A DNA stretch of 64,000 nucleotides from Cenococcum geophilum 1.58. Lineage: Eukaryota; Ascomycota; Dothideomycetes; Gloniales; Gloniaceae. The DNA lies in the NCBI GenBank assembly GCA_001692895.1, contig KV748229.1, positions 123,359 through 187,358 on the forward strand, written 5' to 3'. Position numbers and translations under genes: made by a program. How positions within the stretch are numbered: position 1 is the stretch's first letter; each line of letters opens with the position of its first letter. Positions 44,223-55,950 of this stretch are shown here, piece by piece. Under the pieces are notes generated by a model. That model ran no database searches, was not told the DNA's origin, and saw nothing but the letters and a program-made list of their open reading frames with translations.

Positions 44223-46450
44223 ATGACACTTTGCGACCTTTGCAAATCAATTCCGCTGGATGAGCTCCCTTCTCTGCCTTCTGAGTACTACAACGGACGT
44301 CCGGAATGGAAGTACATTCACCCATTTTACGGACCGCAGCAAACCAACAAACCACTCGGGTTTCCACATTGGCCAAACATTGAAGCTTTGAGGGACTCTG
44401 CAGCTAAATGCGAGCTCTGCGACTTAATTCTTTCTTCAGTAGACCGGGTCATTGACGAAATCTGCGACGCTACGGAAGAGAAACTGCTTCGCTACAACAG
44501 CTCTCCCGCAAGTCTAGCGTTTGATTTCTGGATCGTAAGACGAAGAGATGGAGGTGATGGATTTTGGGTTCTAACACACAGTGATGATGCCGATGACATT
44601 GGTAACCACAAGGTAAGTTTTTACCTTGTGGCTGCTATTGGGATCTGCGTCAAAGAGGGTACGATACGTTGGATAGAAAGCCAGACCTAATGAGAATCAA
44701 TTAACTGATAAGCCTAGGCAATCCTCTTGCGCCCTCAATTATAGGTCGACCCGTAGAAGAAAACCCAAATAGCCAGGTGATATTAGCTCGGGCCGTGGAT
44801 TGGGTGAACAAGTGCAATGAACACCCAAAATGCAGCGCCGGGATCCAGCCGCTACCTTCTCGTGTCATCGATATTGGAGACTCAAATGAACCTTGCATTA
44901 GACTTGTTGAGACAAGTGGAGACTCTGGCATCTATGCCACTCTTTCTCATTGCTGGGGCACTTCGATGCATCTTACAAGCACTCAGTCCTCCTTGGTTGC
45001 ACGCAAAAAGGGCATTGACTTTGCTGAAATGCCAAAGACTTTCCAAGACGCAATCATTGTAGCTCGTGCTGTGGGCATAAAATATATTTGGATCGACAGC
45101 CTCTGCATTATGCAAGACGATGGAGAAGATTGGGAAAGGGAGTCTGCGAACATGGCATCGGTCTACGCTAATTCATACCTTACCATCGCTGCAACCAGTG
45201 CCAAAGACAGCTCCATTGGCTGCTTTACGCCTCGACCACCCAAACGGTATGTTAGCATTGACTACAAGTCAAAGGAAGGGATAAGCGGTCAAGTCCTAGC
45301 TTTCCTTCTTCCCATACAAAATGAGGCTCTTGACGACTTTTATATTACAATGGAAGAAGAGCCCTTAAGTAAAAGAGCATGGGCTTTACAGGAACGCGTA
45401 TTGGCTCGTCGTACGCTGCATTTCGGAAAGCACCAGATGTATTTTGAATGTAACAACGGTTTCCTAGGCGAAAATGGCCTCCGATTTGAGCAGCGATATA
45501 ATAGCGTACACACTCCCATGAACTCTACAGATCACACAAACCCTGTAGACTCGATGGATTCGACGGGCCCCGCGTCAGGGAAACCCCTTCTTGGTTCGGT
45601 AAATGCCAAACTGAACCCCATATTGAATCATTGGCATGAATTACTCTGGGCCTACGGTCCTCGCAAGCTGACGAAGGACTCCGATAAACTTCCTGCTATA
45701 TCAGGCCTTGCCCGAATATTTTCAGAGAGACTTAATGATCAGTATATGGCTGGCCTCTGGAGGAACTCACTAATAGAGGGTTTGCTTTGGCAAGGTCTTC
45801 GGGTTCATCAAGTCCCCGAATATCGCGCCCCATCCTGGTAAAGATTATCTCCTTTGCTCTTGAATCCTTTTGGATAGGCAGCACACTTGCTGATACGTCA
45901 TCTATTTGATAGGTCCTGGGCCTCAGTTGATGGTATTCCGGCCGCAGGACTCACGGAAAACTGGGAGCCGTTGGCCACGATCATCGACTGCCATGTCGAG
46001 GTGAAAGGGTCGAATCCTTTTGGAGAAGTGAAAAGTGGCTGGATTAAGATACAAGCCCCGCTGGAACCTCTCTTCCTAGATGAACGAATTGATCCTGATG
46101 GCGAAGGAGTACCGTACTCAAGAAATCCGAAGGTGCGAACTGAGAAGGGACATCCTGAGGGGGAGTATTCCCGTTTCGATGTCAACCTTATTGAAGGGAC
46201 AGTTAAAGATGCTGCAGATTTGGTAGAGGGTCTGAAGAATGTGAAGATCTTCGCTCTTATCCTTGCAAAGGAGGCTACCACCCCAGATCAAGACGGTTTA
46301 TTTATATATCACTCTTTGATAGTGAGTCCGACGGTAGATGGAGGCCAGACGATGCGGCGACTGGGCTTCGTAATCCAAGACGAAGGTACTCTAGGAGGTT
46401 GCGACTCTCTCGACCCTTCGGTTGAACGACCTGTTATTATGCTTGTGTGA
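44223..46450 (+). CDS. HET-domain protein
   Basis: Three exons, 44223-44658, 44718-45837 and 45913-46450, give 697 residues. The start carries CDLCKSIPLDELPSLP, and CELCDLIL follows, a Cys pattern common before HET domains. The HET domain shows its three blocks: YATLSHCWG; TFQDAIIVARAVGIKYIWID followed by SLCIMQDDGEDWERESANM; and VYANSYLTIAAT. Later conserved parts are LSKRAWALQERVLARRTLHF and APSWSWASVDG, the latter spanning the second intron. HET domains trigger the cell death of vegetative incompatibility when different alleles meet. This gene lacks NACHT or WD repeats, as do many family members, and looks intact. Its partner is unknown. It sits next to a Mutator-like element. Confidence 0.93.
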
Positions 46451-47639
46451 AACGTCCAAATCCGCACTGCGAGAGTTATGAAATGGCCGCGCACAAAACT
46501 CTATGAATATAATCCTTGTTTTCTGCTCTTTAGAGGGCCGTGCCGCAATTCCCTAAGGGTTGAGGAGGTTTAAAAGCCTTCTCTAAACACAAGGACGCCC
46601 CGGTCCGACATCAGCTCCAGCATGGACGACGTTCGTAAATTATCTTAAGCTACACCCGTGGAACTGTGCAGGGTCATTCATCAGGAGGTATGGTAAGATG
46701 GAATAAAATTATGTACTTCTATGATCATCAAAAGCATGTCGAATTGTACTGGAATATTGATACCGACGCCTTGTATTAATCCCTGCAAAACCGTGCTTGA
46801 ATGGTATTTGGGCTTGCCGTCAGGGACTCTCAGAATTGCATTAAGATATTCCTAGCCCATATTACGCGCCAACCTATTCCTCCATAATGTCAACAGAGAT
46901 GTCTAACATAATACCCTACAGCTAATTACTGGGTAGCATTTTCATTTCATGGTGCCGCTGTGTCCCCATCGAGGTCTTAGCTTGAGTGAGCGAATCATGC
47001 TGGCATGTTATGAGAAGTAAATGACGGCTAGAATGTAGGTTGATCTTGCTTGAACAAGCTGGGCCAAGCCTTCGAGGTTCTATTAGCCGCTATCTCCTGC
47101 GACTAGAAGTGATTTGTAACATACTCGAGTATGCCTTTACCACCAAAAAATGGTCTGTATGATTATATTTGCCTATCTGACGGCGAGAGTTCAACTTCCA
47201 TTACCGCGGTTAGTCACTTGGCAGGACGCCCTTGAGCCTTGAAGTAAATAAGTCCGGTTCCTTCCTCAGAATGAAGGGTTCTTGTTTTTCAATGCCACTT
47301 CTACTCTTCCGGTCTCCCTAATTATGGGGGTGCTGCCTGCGGAGCTGCTGGCAGGAAAAGGACGAGGTGGAACTGAATGGCACGATATTTGACCCTTTGT
47401 TTAGTAAATGGACAGCTTTCGAGCGGCGAGATGTAAGGCAAGACAATGGAGAACTAATTAGAATTAAGTATTAATTTGTCAATGTTTTCGTAAACTCTGG
47501 AGCGCCATGCTATGGATATATCAGACAATCATTGCGCCAATCATAGAAATATCAAGCCGAGCTCGAAAACCGAGTCAACATCATAATTGTCAAGTCCGGT
47601 AGACAGAAGCCATTTCCTAATAAGCCGATATCCAAGCGA
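46451..47639. other. Intergenic, no gene seen
   Basis: 1.2 kb without a supported reading frame, between the HET gene and the 3' end of the MFS gene. No RNA gene recognised. Confidence 0.5.
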
Positions 47640-49615
47640 TTACTTCGCCGCAAACCTACTCCTGGCCCTCAGTTTAGCACCGAAGAAGTAGAGAGCGTAG
47701 ACACCGAAGATACAGCCGCAGGTCAAGCCAGCCAGTAAGCTGATACCGGGGCCGACACCCAGGTTAATGAAGAGCGGTCTGGAAAAATGGACAGCTCCAG
47801 CGGCAAGGGTTGACCGCACGAAGTCGTTACCGGCGAAAAGCGAGGCGCTGTATTGAGGGTACGACAACGGCAGATATAGGAAGATACACTGGATGATAAG
47901 GAAGATACCGACAGTGAAGATACCAATGCCAATGACGGAGGCGATCCAGTGGATTGACGGATTTGATGTCCACCCTAGGGGTCATTGTTAGTCTCTAGCA
48001 TGGTTGTAATCGGTGATAAAATGCTTACCGAAAATAAAGAGGCCAATGGGACACAAGAATGTGACGACTAGGGCGGGAATTAGCCGGCGTTCGGGCTCTC
48101 CAAGGCCATGTGTGCGGATCTCAGGCTCAACAATCCAGCGAATGTACGCCCAATATGCGCTCATTGCAAGAATAACACCAACAGTGATAGACAAGAAGGT
48201 GAGGCCGGTCTCGCCGATATTAAAGCCGTACATTCCAATATAAACGAGCGGGAAGGCTTCGAAAAAGGAGTAGTAGATACCATAGATAAGGGCGGTATAG
48301 ATGGCTGTAAATGCGATGGAAGGATCCAAGAAGATTAGCTGCATGGGACGCCAGAGGGCCTCCGCGGCGATATCCTTAGCAGTGAGATTGGCCTGGTCGA
48401 TCTCGCTCTGGCTCTTGAGACGGTTATCACCGGTAAGCTTTCGTAGGCGGCGAGCCCGACGAAGAAGAATGTTTGACGGGGAAGTCTCTGGGAGAGCAAG
48501 GAAGAGAAGAATCCAGATTGGGCCAGAGAGCCAGAGAAGTTCCCAGAGAGACCAGCGCCAGTTTTCGGCTGCTACACTAAATCCGCTGATAATGGGACCA
48601 AGAGCAGGACCACAGGTTGCTGAAAGTGCCCACAGTGACAGCGCGTACGGGAGCTTAATAAGCGAATACATATCCTGGAGGGTGGCCCCCCCAGTTGCCA
48701 AACTAGGGCTTCCAAAGAAACCTTGCAAGAAGCGGAGGACGATGAGACCTGCGAAATTGTCGACTACCGCCGCTGGGACTAGGAGAATAACGAAGATGGC
48801 AAATGTGATCAGGTATGGCGGATTCCGACCGATCGAAGGGATCTCACTCAAGGGAGAGAATACAAGAGGGCCGATACCGTATGCTAGCACGTACATAGAG
48901 AGGCCTAGAGCTGCTGCGTCTATGGAGACTCCAAAGCGTTTCACGACACCTTCTTCGCTGGGCGCATAAATTGCTGACCCCATGTAGAAAGCGAGCGTAT
49001 ACATACTAATTGGAGGCTCAGTTTCTAAATTCATACGCTAAACGTTTCGACTTACTATATCTGGAATGAAACAAAGGCTTTCTTTCCAAAGGACCAATTC
49101 TGGGGATTGTCTGGGTCATCGGTTGTGTACCAATCAACCAAGATGGTTCCATCTTCCAATTTCTCGGGCTCGATTGGTCGTGTTGGCCCCTTTTCCAAAG
49201 TTGCTAGCGTAAATTGCTCTTCAAGATCGGCACGGGTCACGGATTTCTGTAGGGCGCTCCTGGTGCCGACTCTTGATAGGCCAGTGCGAGATGTGCGCTG
49301 TGTGGCTGCTGTCTTGATCTTTTCAATGTCGAAGGTGTTATCACCTTCCACGTCAGAACCTGCCGTGTTGCTCTTTTCAAGCTCAAGAACGTCTTCGGGA
49401 GCTGCAGGGACAACCTCTTCCGTAGGCTCACCCTCTGGCTCTACCTTAAGTTCCTCTTGAGTCTCCTCTTGAGGCTCCTCTCTAGGTCCGTCGGGATGAG
49501 TGTATGATCCTGGGCACTGAAAGTCGGCCCTCTCTTCGGGGTATTGTAGCACCTGATTCTTAGTGACCCATCGAATTATCTGCCCCAAGGGGGCGTCTCT
49601 GATGAGAGCCGACAT
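47640..49615 (-). CDS. MFS transporter, DHA1 drug:H+ antiporter type
   Basis: Exons 49615-49056, 49005-48029 and 47974-47640 (complement) give 623 residues. The N-terminal ~170 residues are cytosolic and acidic (EEPQEETQEELKVEPEGEP). DPDNPQNWSFGKK, the usual entry to TM1 in fungal DHA1 proteins, then leads across an intron into FQIYMYTLAFYMGSAIYAPS. Other marks are LSEIPSIGRNPPYL (motif A region), LRFLQGFFGSPSLATGGA (motif B) and ATCGPALGPIISGF (antiporter motif C). A central loop follows LPETSPSNILLRRA. The last exon carries the end of the transporter, LPLSYPQYSASLFAGNDFVR and two more helices. Relatives export drugs, polyamines or secondary metabolites across the plasma membrane; the substrate is unknown. 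Confidence 0.94.
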
Positions 49616-50542
49616 AATTTGGGATATAGATGATAAAAACTGGGCGAGGTTGAGGACGAAAGGTAATGGGGAATGAAAGCGATACGAAGCTGGTAAGAGA
49701 CGAAGTGAGGCTTGGGATGGCGATGTAGACTCATGATTGAACGAGGTTATTTATTTACTGCACTGTTCGGCTGCAGCTAAAAGTCAAAATCCGTATGAGT
49801 CGCATGGACAGTACTACGTAGTAAGCAGTCGTGTCAGTAATTACCAATGTGCCAAAAAGCTTGGCGAAAATCGGCGCATATAGATTGGTTAGGGAGTTCA
49901 AGGGCTTGCTCACGTCAGCTACAGACGATTATCAAATCCACCGCTACTTCCGTTCTTAGTTTAGCGCCTTCATGAAACGTGATGCCCGCTTATTCCAAAA
50001 TAATCTGTCTTGGCACGCTTTATAATCGGCGATAGGGCATAGTTAACAAGACAGTTGACGTCATTTTTACCGTCACCTACATTTCGGGGTTGAGAGTTCC
50101 TCCGCTGTATTTCTAAAACCATCATAACGCCATTCGACTCAGGAGCTTAGAAGGAACTGGAAGAAATACGATACACAAACATGCGGACAGCTATACGGAC
50201 GAACTGGAAGACCCACATATCGGCTTTCTAATTCAATTGCGTGCTACGCTGCGGTGACTCTACGGGTCTTATTTAATCCTCACTACAGCAAATCCAACGG
50301 CCATACCCCGCATATATCTATGTTCAGATAGAGTTTCTGACAGTAAGGGAAGTGTGGAAACTAGGTTTTCCCAACCTCCAGAACCGCGAATCCTAATAAT
50401 CACAACAACAACCGGCCAAAAACTAACTCAAGCCCTCGCCTTGATGAGATATGTAGCCTGTCATTGAATAAGCGTTTAGCCTTGTTTAGCATTTATGTAG
50501 CATCCCTGCATTTAAAATCCTTCGAAAATAAAGGAAAGAGCC
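49616..50542. other. Upstream region of the MFS gene
   Basis: 0.9 kb without a supported gene. The part next to 49615 should hold the transporter promoter. Confidence 0.5.
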
Positions 50543-52910
50543 TTATTCACATATCTTCTCGGCAATCGCGTACACAGAAGCCTGCAGATGCCTTGTAGGA
50601 ATAAGCGGGATCACACTTAACAGGCTCGTTCCGTACACTCTCAAATCTGGACTCACAACACCGCCCCTATCTAGTGGCAGCATAGCGCATGTGCAGCTTG
50701 GGTGAGTGAAGCTAGGATACACCAGTGCAGTACGTAGGATGTTTTCAATATCAGCATCGCTGGTGATATTTGCACCAGGGAATGTTTCCACTGGCCCTAG
50801 GGTTTGGGTTGAGGGAGTGGCGTAATATTTCCGCAAAAGTCTAACATGATTAGCGACTATTATTATAAAATTAGACCATCTACTTATATAGCAAACTTTA
50901 TCATAGCGATGCTGTTGGCAACTTCGACTAAGTTTGCAAAGGCGCCGTAGTCGGTGGTTGGGTCACCAAAAGGGTCAGTTATGTTGATTGAAACTGTCCC
51001 TCTAGAATGACTTGTGTAGGGCTGCCCAGGCAGCAACATCAGCTTTGTCCAAGGCAGATAACTGAGATGCAACGATGGAGCGCTGGGACAGGGAACTGGC
51101 AATGAGGGTCTGGTCGTAGATTTTCGGTAAGTAGGAAGTAGCATCCTGTGACCAGTGGAGCCAATTTGGACCGGATTGGACTGGAGTTGGATTACTAACC
51201 TTTATAGGTAACCGCTAGTCCTATTTAGGTTTGGTGTTCACGGAGCTCCAGGAGCTTTAGAGCGGATTTGTGGGTCAAATCCACTCCACTCCAATCCAAC
51301 AAGATCACTGCCTGTGACTCCAGAGTTGATATTATAGATACGTAGTTTGGATTAACGGTTTTAAGAGAAAGGAATCCAATGGCATTGGTCTGAGACATAG
51401 TATATGGGCCTAAGAAAAGATTGATGTCTGTCGGCCTGGCGTCGATCACTACACACCATACCAAGCTTAGATCAGGGGTCCCTTTGACCCACCCAATTCG
51501 TGTATTTAATGAGGCTCTAAGCCTCTCGTAACAGACCAGAGTTCTCATCCTTGATCGTTCTGTTCGACAATGTATAAACAACGGTTTTAGTGCGGAGGAG
51601 ACGCACTAGTCTTGAACTTCTGGTATTCTGTAAAAGCATCGCTATTGAATGTGGCATTAACGAGAAAAATTATCTGGATTGGGGAAGTAGTTCTTTATGA
51701 CTAAATATTTAGCTGCGATGCTTATGGCGTCGTGTGTGGAGATAAAGCCTACAGTTATATTCTAGAATGCTACGGGATGGTCTTGGAAGTTTCGGCCCAC
51801 GCCTGGCAAACCTTGTTTAACCTTAATTCCAGCCTTTTCCAGCAAAGCCTTCGGGCCAATGCCACTCCGTTGAAGAATCTGCGGAGCCCCAATGACCCCA
51901 GCAGCGAGAATGACCTCTTTATTTGCCTTGATGACTACGGGTGGGGTGCTATCTCTCGGTTGAGCAGATACTCCTTAAACAGTTAGTCCACCAGTGAAAG
52001 TAATGTGGATTACAGTATAGCCTGTAAATAAGTGGTAGTTATTACTACGAGATTTGGCGCGGTAGTAGTGGGCTGTTCTAGCGTAGGATCGAGTCTCAGT
52101 CATCAGATCTAGGGGACTTGGGACCCAGAAAACGCCAAATGCCTTGCCATTCGCGCCCTCTTTCTGTTACGGGATACCAAGGCCAGTCCAGACTTCCCGG
52201 AAAAGACCTGTTATCAACTTGTCAGTATTGATGCTTCCGAGGCCGTCACGGGAGTTTCGCACCTTCTGAAGGCTATTGATGTAGAGGGAAGATAGCTTGC
52301 ACCGGCCCACACCCCCCCTATGCGCTTGGAATATCATGTCCGTAGTTGTATTGAGCTACCATACTTGCCAAAGGAGGAGTGGAAGTTACACTCTACAACT
52401 TGCACAGTCCAGCCGCGGTTCTCTGATTAGATGCATTAATGGCCTTACCTTACTTTCTTGAAGTAAGGAAGCAGACTAGACCATCCCCAGCCAGGATTGC
52501 CGAGCTGTTCCCACGCATCATAATCTGATGCCGATCCTCTATCGAGAAACATACCATCAACTGCGGAGCTCCTACCAACAACGGCACTACGTGGTTCCCG
52601 TCTGCGCTGTGCGATTGCCAGGGCCGGCTTAAGGAGCACTAGTCCAGTTGAACACATCTCGAGCGTTCCCTCTTAGTACTCGCTCGTGTATGAGCAGACC
52701 TTGATGGTCGTCCACGAATCTAAATTCTACAACTAGAACATTTCCTAGCAGCGCAGTATTAACCTGGCAGCTGGTTTAAGATCTCCGCTATGCTCGACGG
52801 AAATGCTTACCCTTGCCATTCTCTGTTAAAAGATTTGCAACTGTAAGCCGGCTGTTCCCCCGCCGGCGATGATATAATCGTACGAAGAGCTAAGCAGATC
52901 AGTGAACCAC
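50543..52910 (-). pseudogene. GMC oxidoreductase pseudogene
   Basis: All parts of a glucose-methanol-choline flavoenzyme can be found in order on the minus strand. The FAD-binding start is YDYIIAGGGTAGL (~52850-52890), followed at once by a one-base loss before TVANLLTENGK. Then come SSAVDGMFLDRGSASDYDAW and GNPGWGWSSLLPYFKK (52450-52560), [20 protein letters not shown] and [13 protein letters not shown] (51770-51930), GPYTMSQTNAIGFLSL (~51400), SRGTVSINITDP (~51000) and HPSCTCAMLPLDRGGVVSPD with the usual end (50545-50720). Stops (for example after HPVAF) and frame changes separate the blocks, so it is not functional. Family members oxidise alcohols or sugars and often belong to secreted or secondary-metabolite pathways. 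It lies upstream of the MFS gene on the same strand. Confidence 0.88.
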
Positions 52911-53869
52911 TTGGCCTGTGCTAGGTAACTTGTTAGGTAAACATGAGCAGACACCAGAGAGGAGCAAAACGTAGACTGCACGAGCTAAAATACACGCCAT
53001 ATTTATGAATTGATGAAATAACTTCGTAGTGAAGTCTACGAAAAGGAGTGCAAAAGAAAGGACAGGACCTTGCCCCTTAATATGATGGTTTTACCGATGA
53101 GAAATGAGTAGATGATGAGTTTCAGTTTATTGAGGCGCGGCAGCAAGACCTGGATCAGACGATCCAGCTTTCAAGCCACCAATGATAATCTATCGGTAGG
53201 TTTCCTCTATTGGCTTCGTCTATATTTCGTCAAGCGAGGTATCTAATACTCCTGGTCTCTCCATACCCCAAGGCAACCTAAACAAGTTTCCTGGGTGATG
53301 GAGGCGTAAAGATTTCGCTCCAAAGGACGCACAGAGAAGCCTGGCATTTACCTGCCGACGCCTGGCCTTGTAAATATACCCTGGGAAAACATAAATGGCC
53401 GAGTTGATAGTAAGTTATGATGGGGCAGCCTTTTAATAGCTCTGTGGCAGTGATGGCGCCTTCCAGATATCTGATGGCACTGCCGGTTGAAGATATCTCT
53501 TTTTGGGATACCTAGTTACACGATCGTGGCCAGGGCATCGGATTGGTCTTTGCGCCAAGGTCTGGGCCTGTTTCAGCTATTAAAAATTCCAAAAATACAA
53601 AGTGAGGCTGAATACATATGGCTATCATGCATGCGTCTTTGGACTTCCTCGGGTTCGTGCCCATCGATATTGAAATCACTATAAGGCTTGTCCTGCACAT
53701 TCATTAAAAGTCAATCCGACTAGCTTGTCATTGGAGGGTCTATCCTTGCCGTGGATTGAGTGCCGCAATTCGTCTCTACATGCCTCATTAAAGAGTTGGA
53801 AAAGCCCAAATAACCAAACTCCCGTTTCTACCGCGCCCTTCTACTCCACGTTATTCTAGGATATCGCAA
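52911..53869. other. Intergenic, no gene seen
   Basis: Probably the decayed 5' flank of the GMC pseudogene plus the 3' flank of the acyltransferase. Open frames at 53487-53700 have no motif. Confidence 0.45.
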
Positions 53870-55307
53870 TCATGCCATTGCGCCGAAGATGGTACGAACA
53901 AACATCCGATAAAACTTGACAACGACGTTGATTACCAAACCCATTGCCATCACTGGGAGAAAAATCTGGAAAAATTCGATCGGGCTCGCTGGCTTAACTT
54001 CTGTCTCGATATATCCGGCGCCTTTGACGGCCTTCCCACCGTCGGCCGAAGGAGCTTCTTCATCGTCAGCGGGGAAGCGACCGGTTTGGACATAGTGCTC
54101 CAAGAGTTTGTCTTTCTCAATCCAGCGCTGTCGCAGCCACTCCTCGAATTCCTTGGTGTCATCGATGGGAATTGTTGAAACGGCAAAGCGTCTCCAATAC
54201 ATGTTGACGGACTTAGGTGGTCTGCCCTGGAAATATGTCGACTTAAGAGTGAAAATGTCTTGACCGAATTGGCCACGTCTACGTTTAAATGAATATCTCG
54301 GTCAAGGGTCTCAAATGTTATGCGTGTAACTTACGGAACGCCCTCGTATATCACCGTACAATCATACACCCACTTCACGGTGCTCCTCATTTCCTGGAGG
54401 CAGAACTGCAACCCAGTGCTGCGGGGTAAGAGCAGGTGTTGCAAATCCTGGAGTCCAGCCTTGTCTGCCCATCTCTTGCTCCCAGCTCTTCCATTCTTTG
54501 ACAGATTGGTGCCCTCGGGGAAAATAAGTAACCACATTGGATCTAGAGATTGGGAGCCAGACATGGGTCCACTGTGTCGGCCGCTGAGCTTCTGTAAGCG
54601 GTGCTGGAATCGAGGTTTATCTTTTGCCCATTTTCGAGATAAGAAGACAAAGCCGTAGAACATCATCCCCTGTCCTAAGATTGGTATCCACTTGATAGAC
54701 TCCTTGAGGATGATGTAGATATGCCCGTGCATTTTAGCTGTATACGCTATCCACCAAAGATATAGCCAGTCGGTATATATCTAGCCTTGATTAGTACGCT
54801 AGATATGGCGTGACCTCTTGCAACGTGCCTGATGGTTTGCGATGAGGATCATGCGCTCCTCAAAGTCACATTCCAGCCGTCCATCCTTTGTTCTCCGCAG
54901 TTGTCCTCGAACGCTCTTGTCACCGCTTACTCGGACAAGAGTGGGACTCCACCACTGGGTCATCGTCGCAATCAGGAGCCCAAAATGCTGCTTGGTCAAG
55001 GCCATCCACGCGTAGTATAAGTCTTGATTGAAGAAATATAAAGGAGCGCCCATGAGTTGTGTGACAAATATGCTGAGCCCTGCTATTAGCGCTTTGTGCA
55101 GCGTTAGCACAAGGCGACCCACCATATGCAGCTTCCCAGAAAGTACGCAGCAAGCAGCACCATACGCAGCGCTTGACCATAGGTCCCATGCTTGATAGGA
55201 CCTCCAGGGTGATGCTCTCCATCCTTAATCTGAGCTTCTGTTCTATTCTTATATTCGAGCTTCACGGAAGCTGGTGGATGCCTGTGCTTGAGGCCGTTGG
55301 CAGCCAT
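53870..55307 (-). CDS. Lysocardiolipin/lysophospholipid acyltransferase-like protein
   Basis: Exons (complement) 55307-55123, 55072-54829, 54780-54335 and 54278-53870 give 427 residues. The PlsC/LPLAT motifs are complete: NHQIYTDWLYLWW (NHx4D block I, split by intron 2), then IFPEGTNLS (block III). IKWIPILGQGMMFYGFVFLS lies between them, and RPPKSVNMYWRRF follows. N-terminal (LRMVLLAAYFLGSC, FVTQLMGAPLYFF) and C-terminal (IFLPVMAMGLVINVVVKFYR) helices anchor it in a membrane, likely ER or mitochondrial-associated. It fits the LCLAT1/AGPAT5-like group (yeast Cst26 type) that adds acyl chains to lysophospholipids. Intron 2 (54828-54781) begins with GC (exon ATCAG, then GCACGT); only this splice keeps the catalytic NHxxxxD frame. 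It is the second GC-AG intron in this window. Confidence 0.93.
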
Positions 55308-55950
55308 AACGGCTTGTAGGACGATACAATAGTCAACGAGGGATATCAGGTATGGATGAGTGGGGGGTGGTCTGAAAGCGAGGCGCGTGCCGGTTTCGTG
55401 TGGGATTTAATTTGCAGCTAGGTTCTTTTTGTTAAATATGAAAGGTAAAGACGCAACAAAGAGTGAGGATAGGGATGTTAAGGGATTAGACAGGAGAGGA
55501 AAACAAATGTCTAAAGTCGTGTATCTCGAGCATACTGCTCAGGTGCAAGGTGTTGCTACCTGAAAAGTGTTGAATCACTCCCAAGTGCTTATTTGATGGA
55601 TGTGGGCAGGCAGCGCCACGAAAGGATACAGCTGCCACTTTGCAGCAGACCAATGCGGGGTGGGCATTAAAAGAGCACCGCCGCAGAAGCTCGGGCCAAG
55701 GCAACTTGGTTCAACGAGGTAAAACATTCCAAGCAGCCACGGTAGCTTTCGCTCAGATCGTCAACACCAAATAAAAAATTCCGTATGAGAAATATCGCTG
55801 CGATATGAGAGCTGGAGCTGGAGCTGCCTGTGGGCAATTCTCAACTACGTTTGACCTCTTCTCCGTCTGTCATAATTACTTGTACATTGCTTATTTCCCA
55901 CCACGTAAACTTGGAGTCATCTCAGAGGCCTGAACAACTTCGTATAAGAG
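55308..55950. promoter_or_regulatory. Divergent promoter, acyltransferase / NAD kinase
   Basis: 643 bp between the two starts, without a gene. No individual element is claimed. Confidence 0.4.

Noticed and set aside
48301..48969. 222-codon plus-strand frame inside the MFS gene
   Set aside because: Antisense to TM helices; basic and Ser-rich without a domain.
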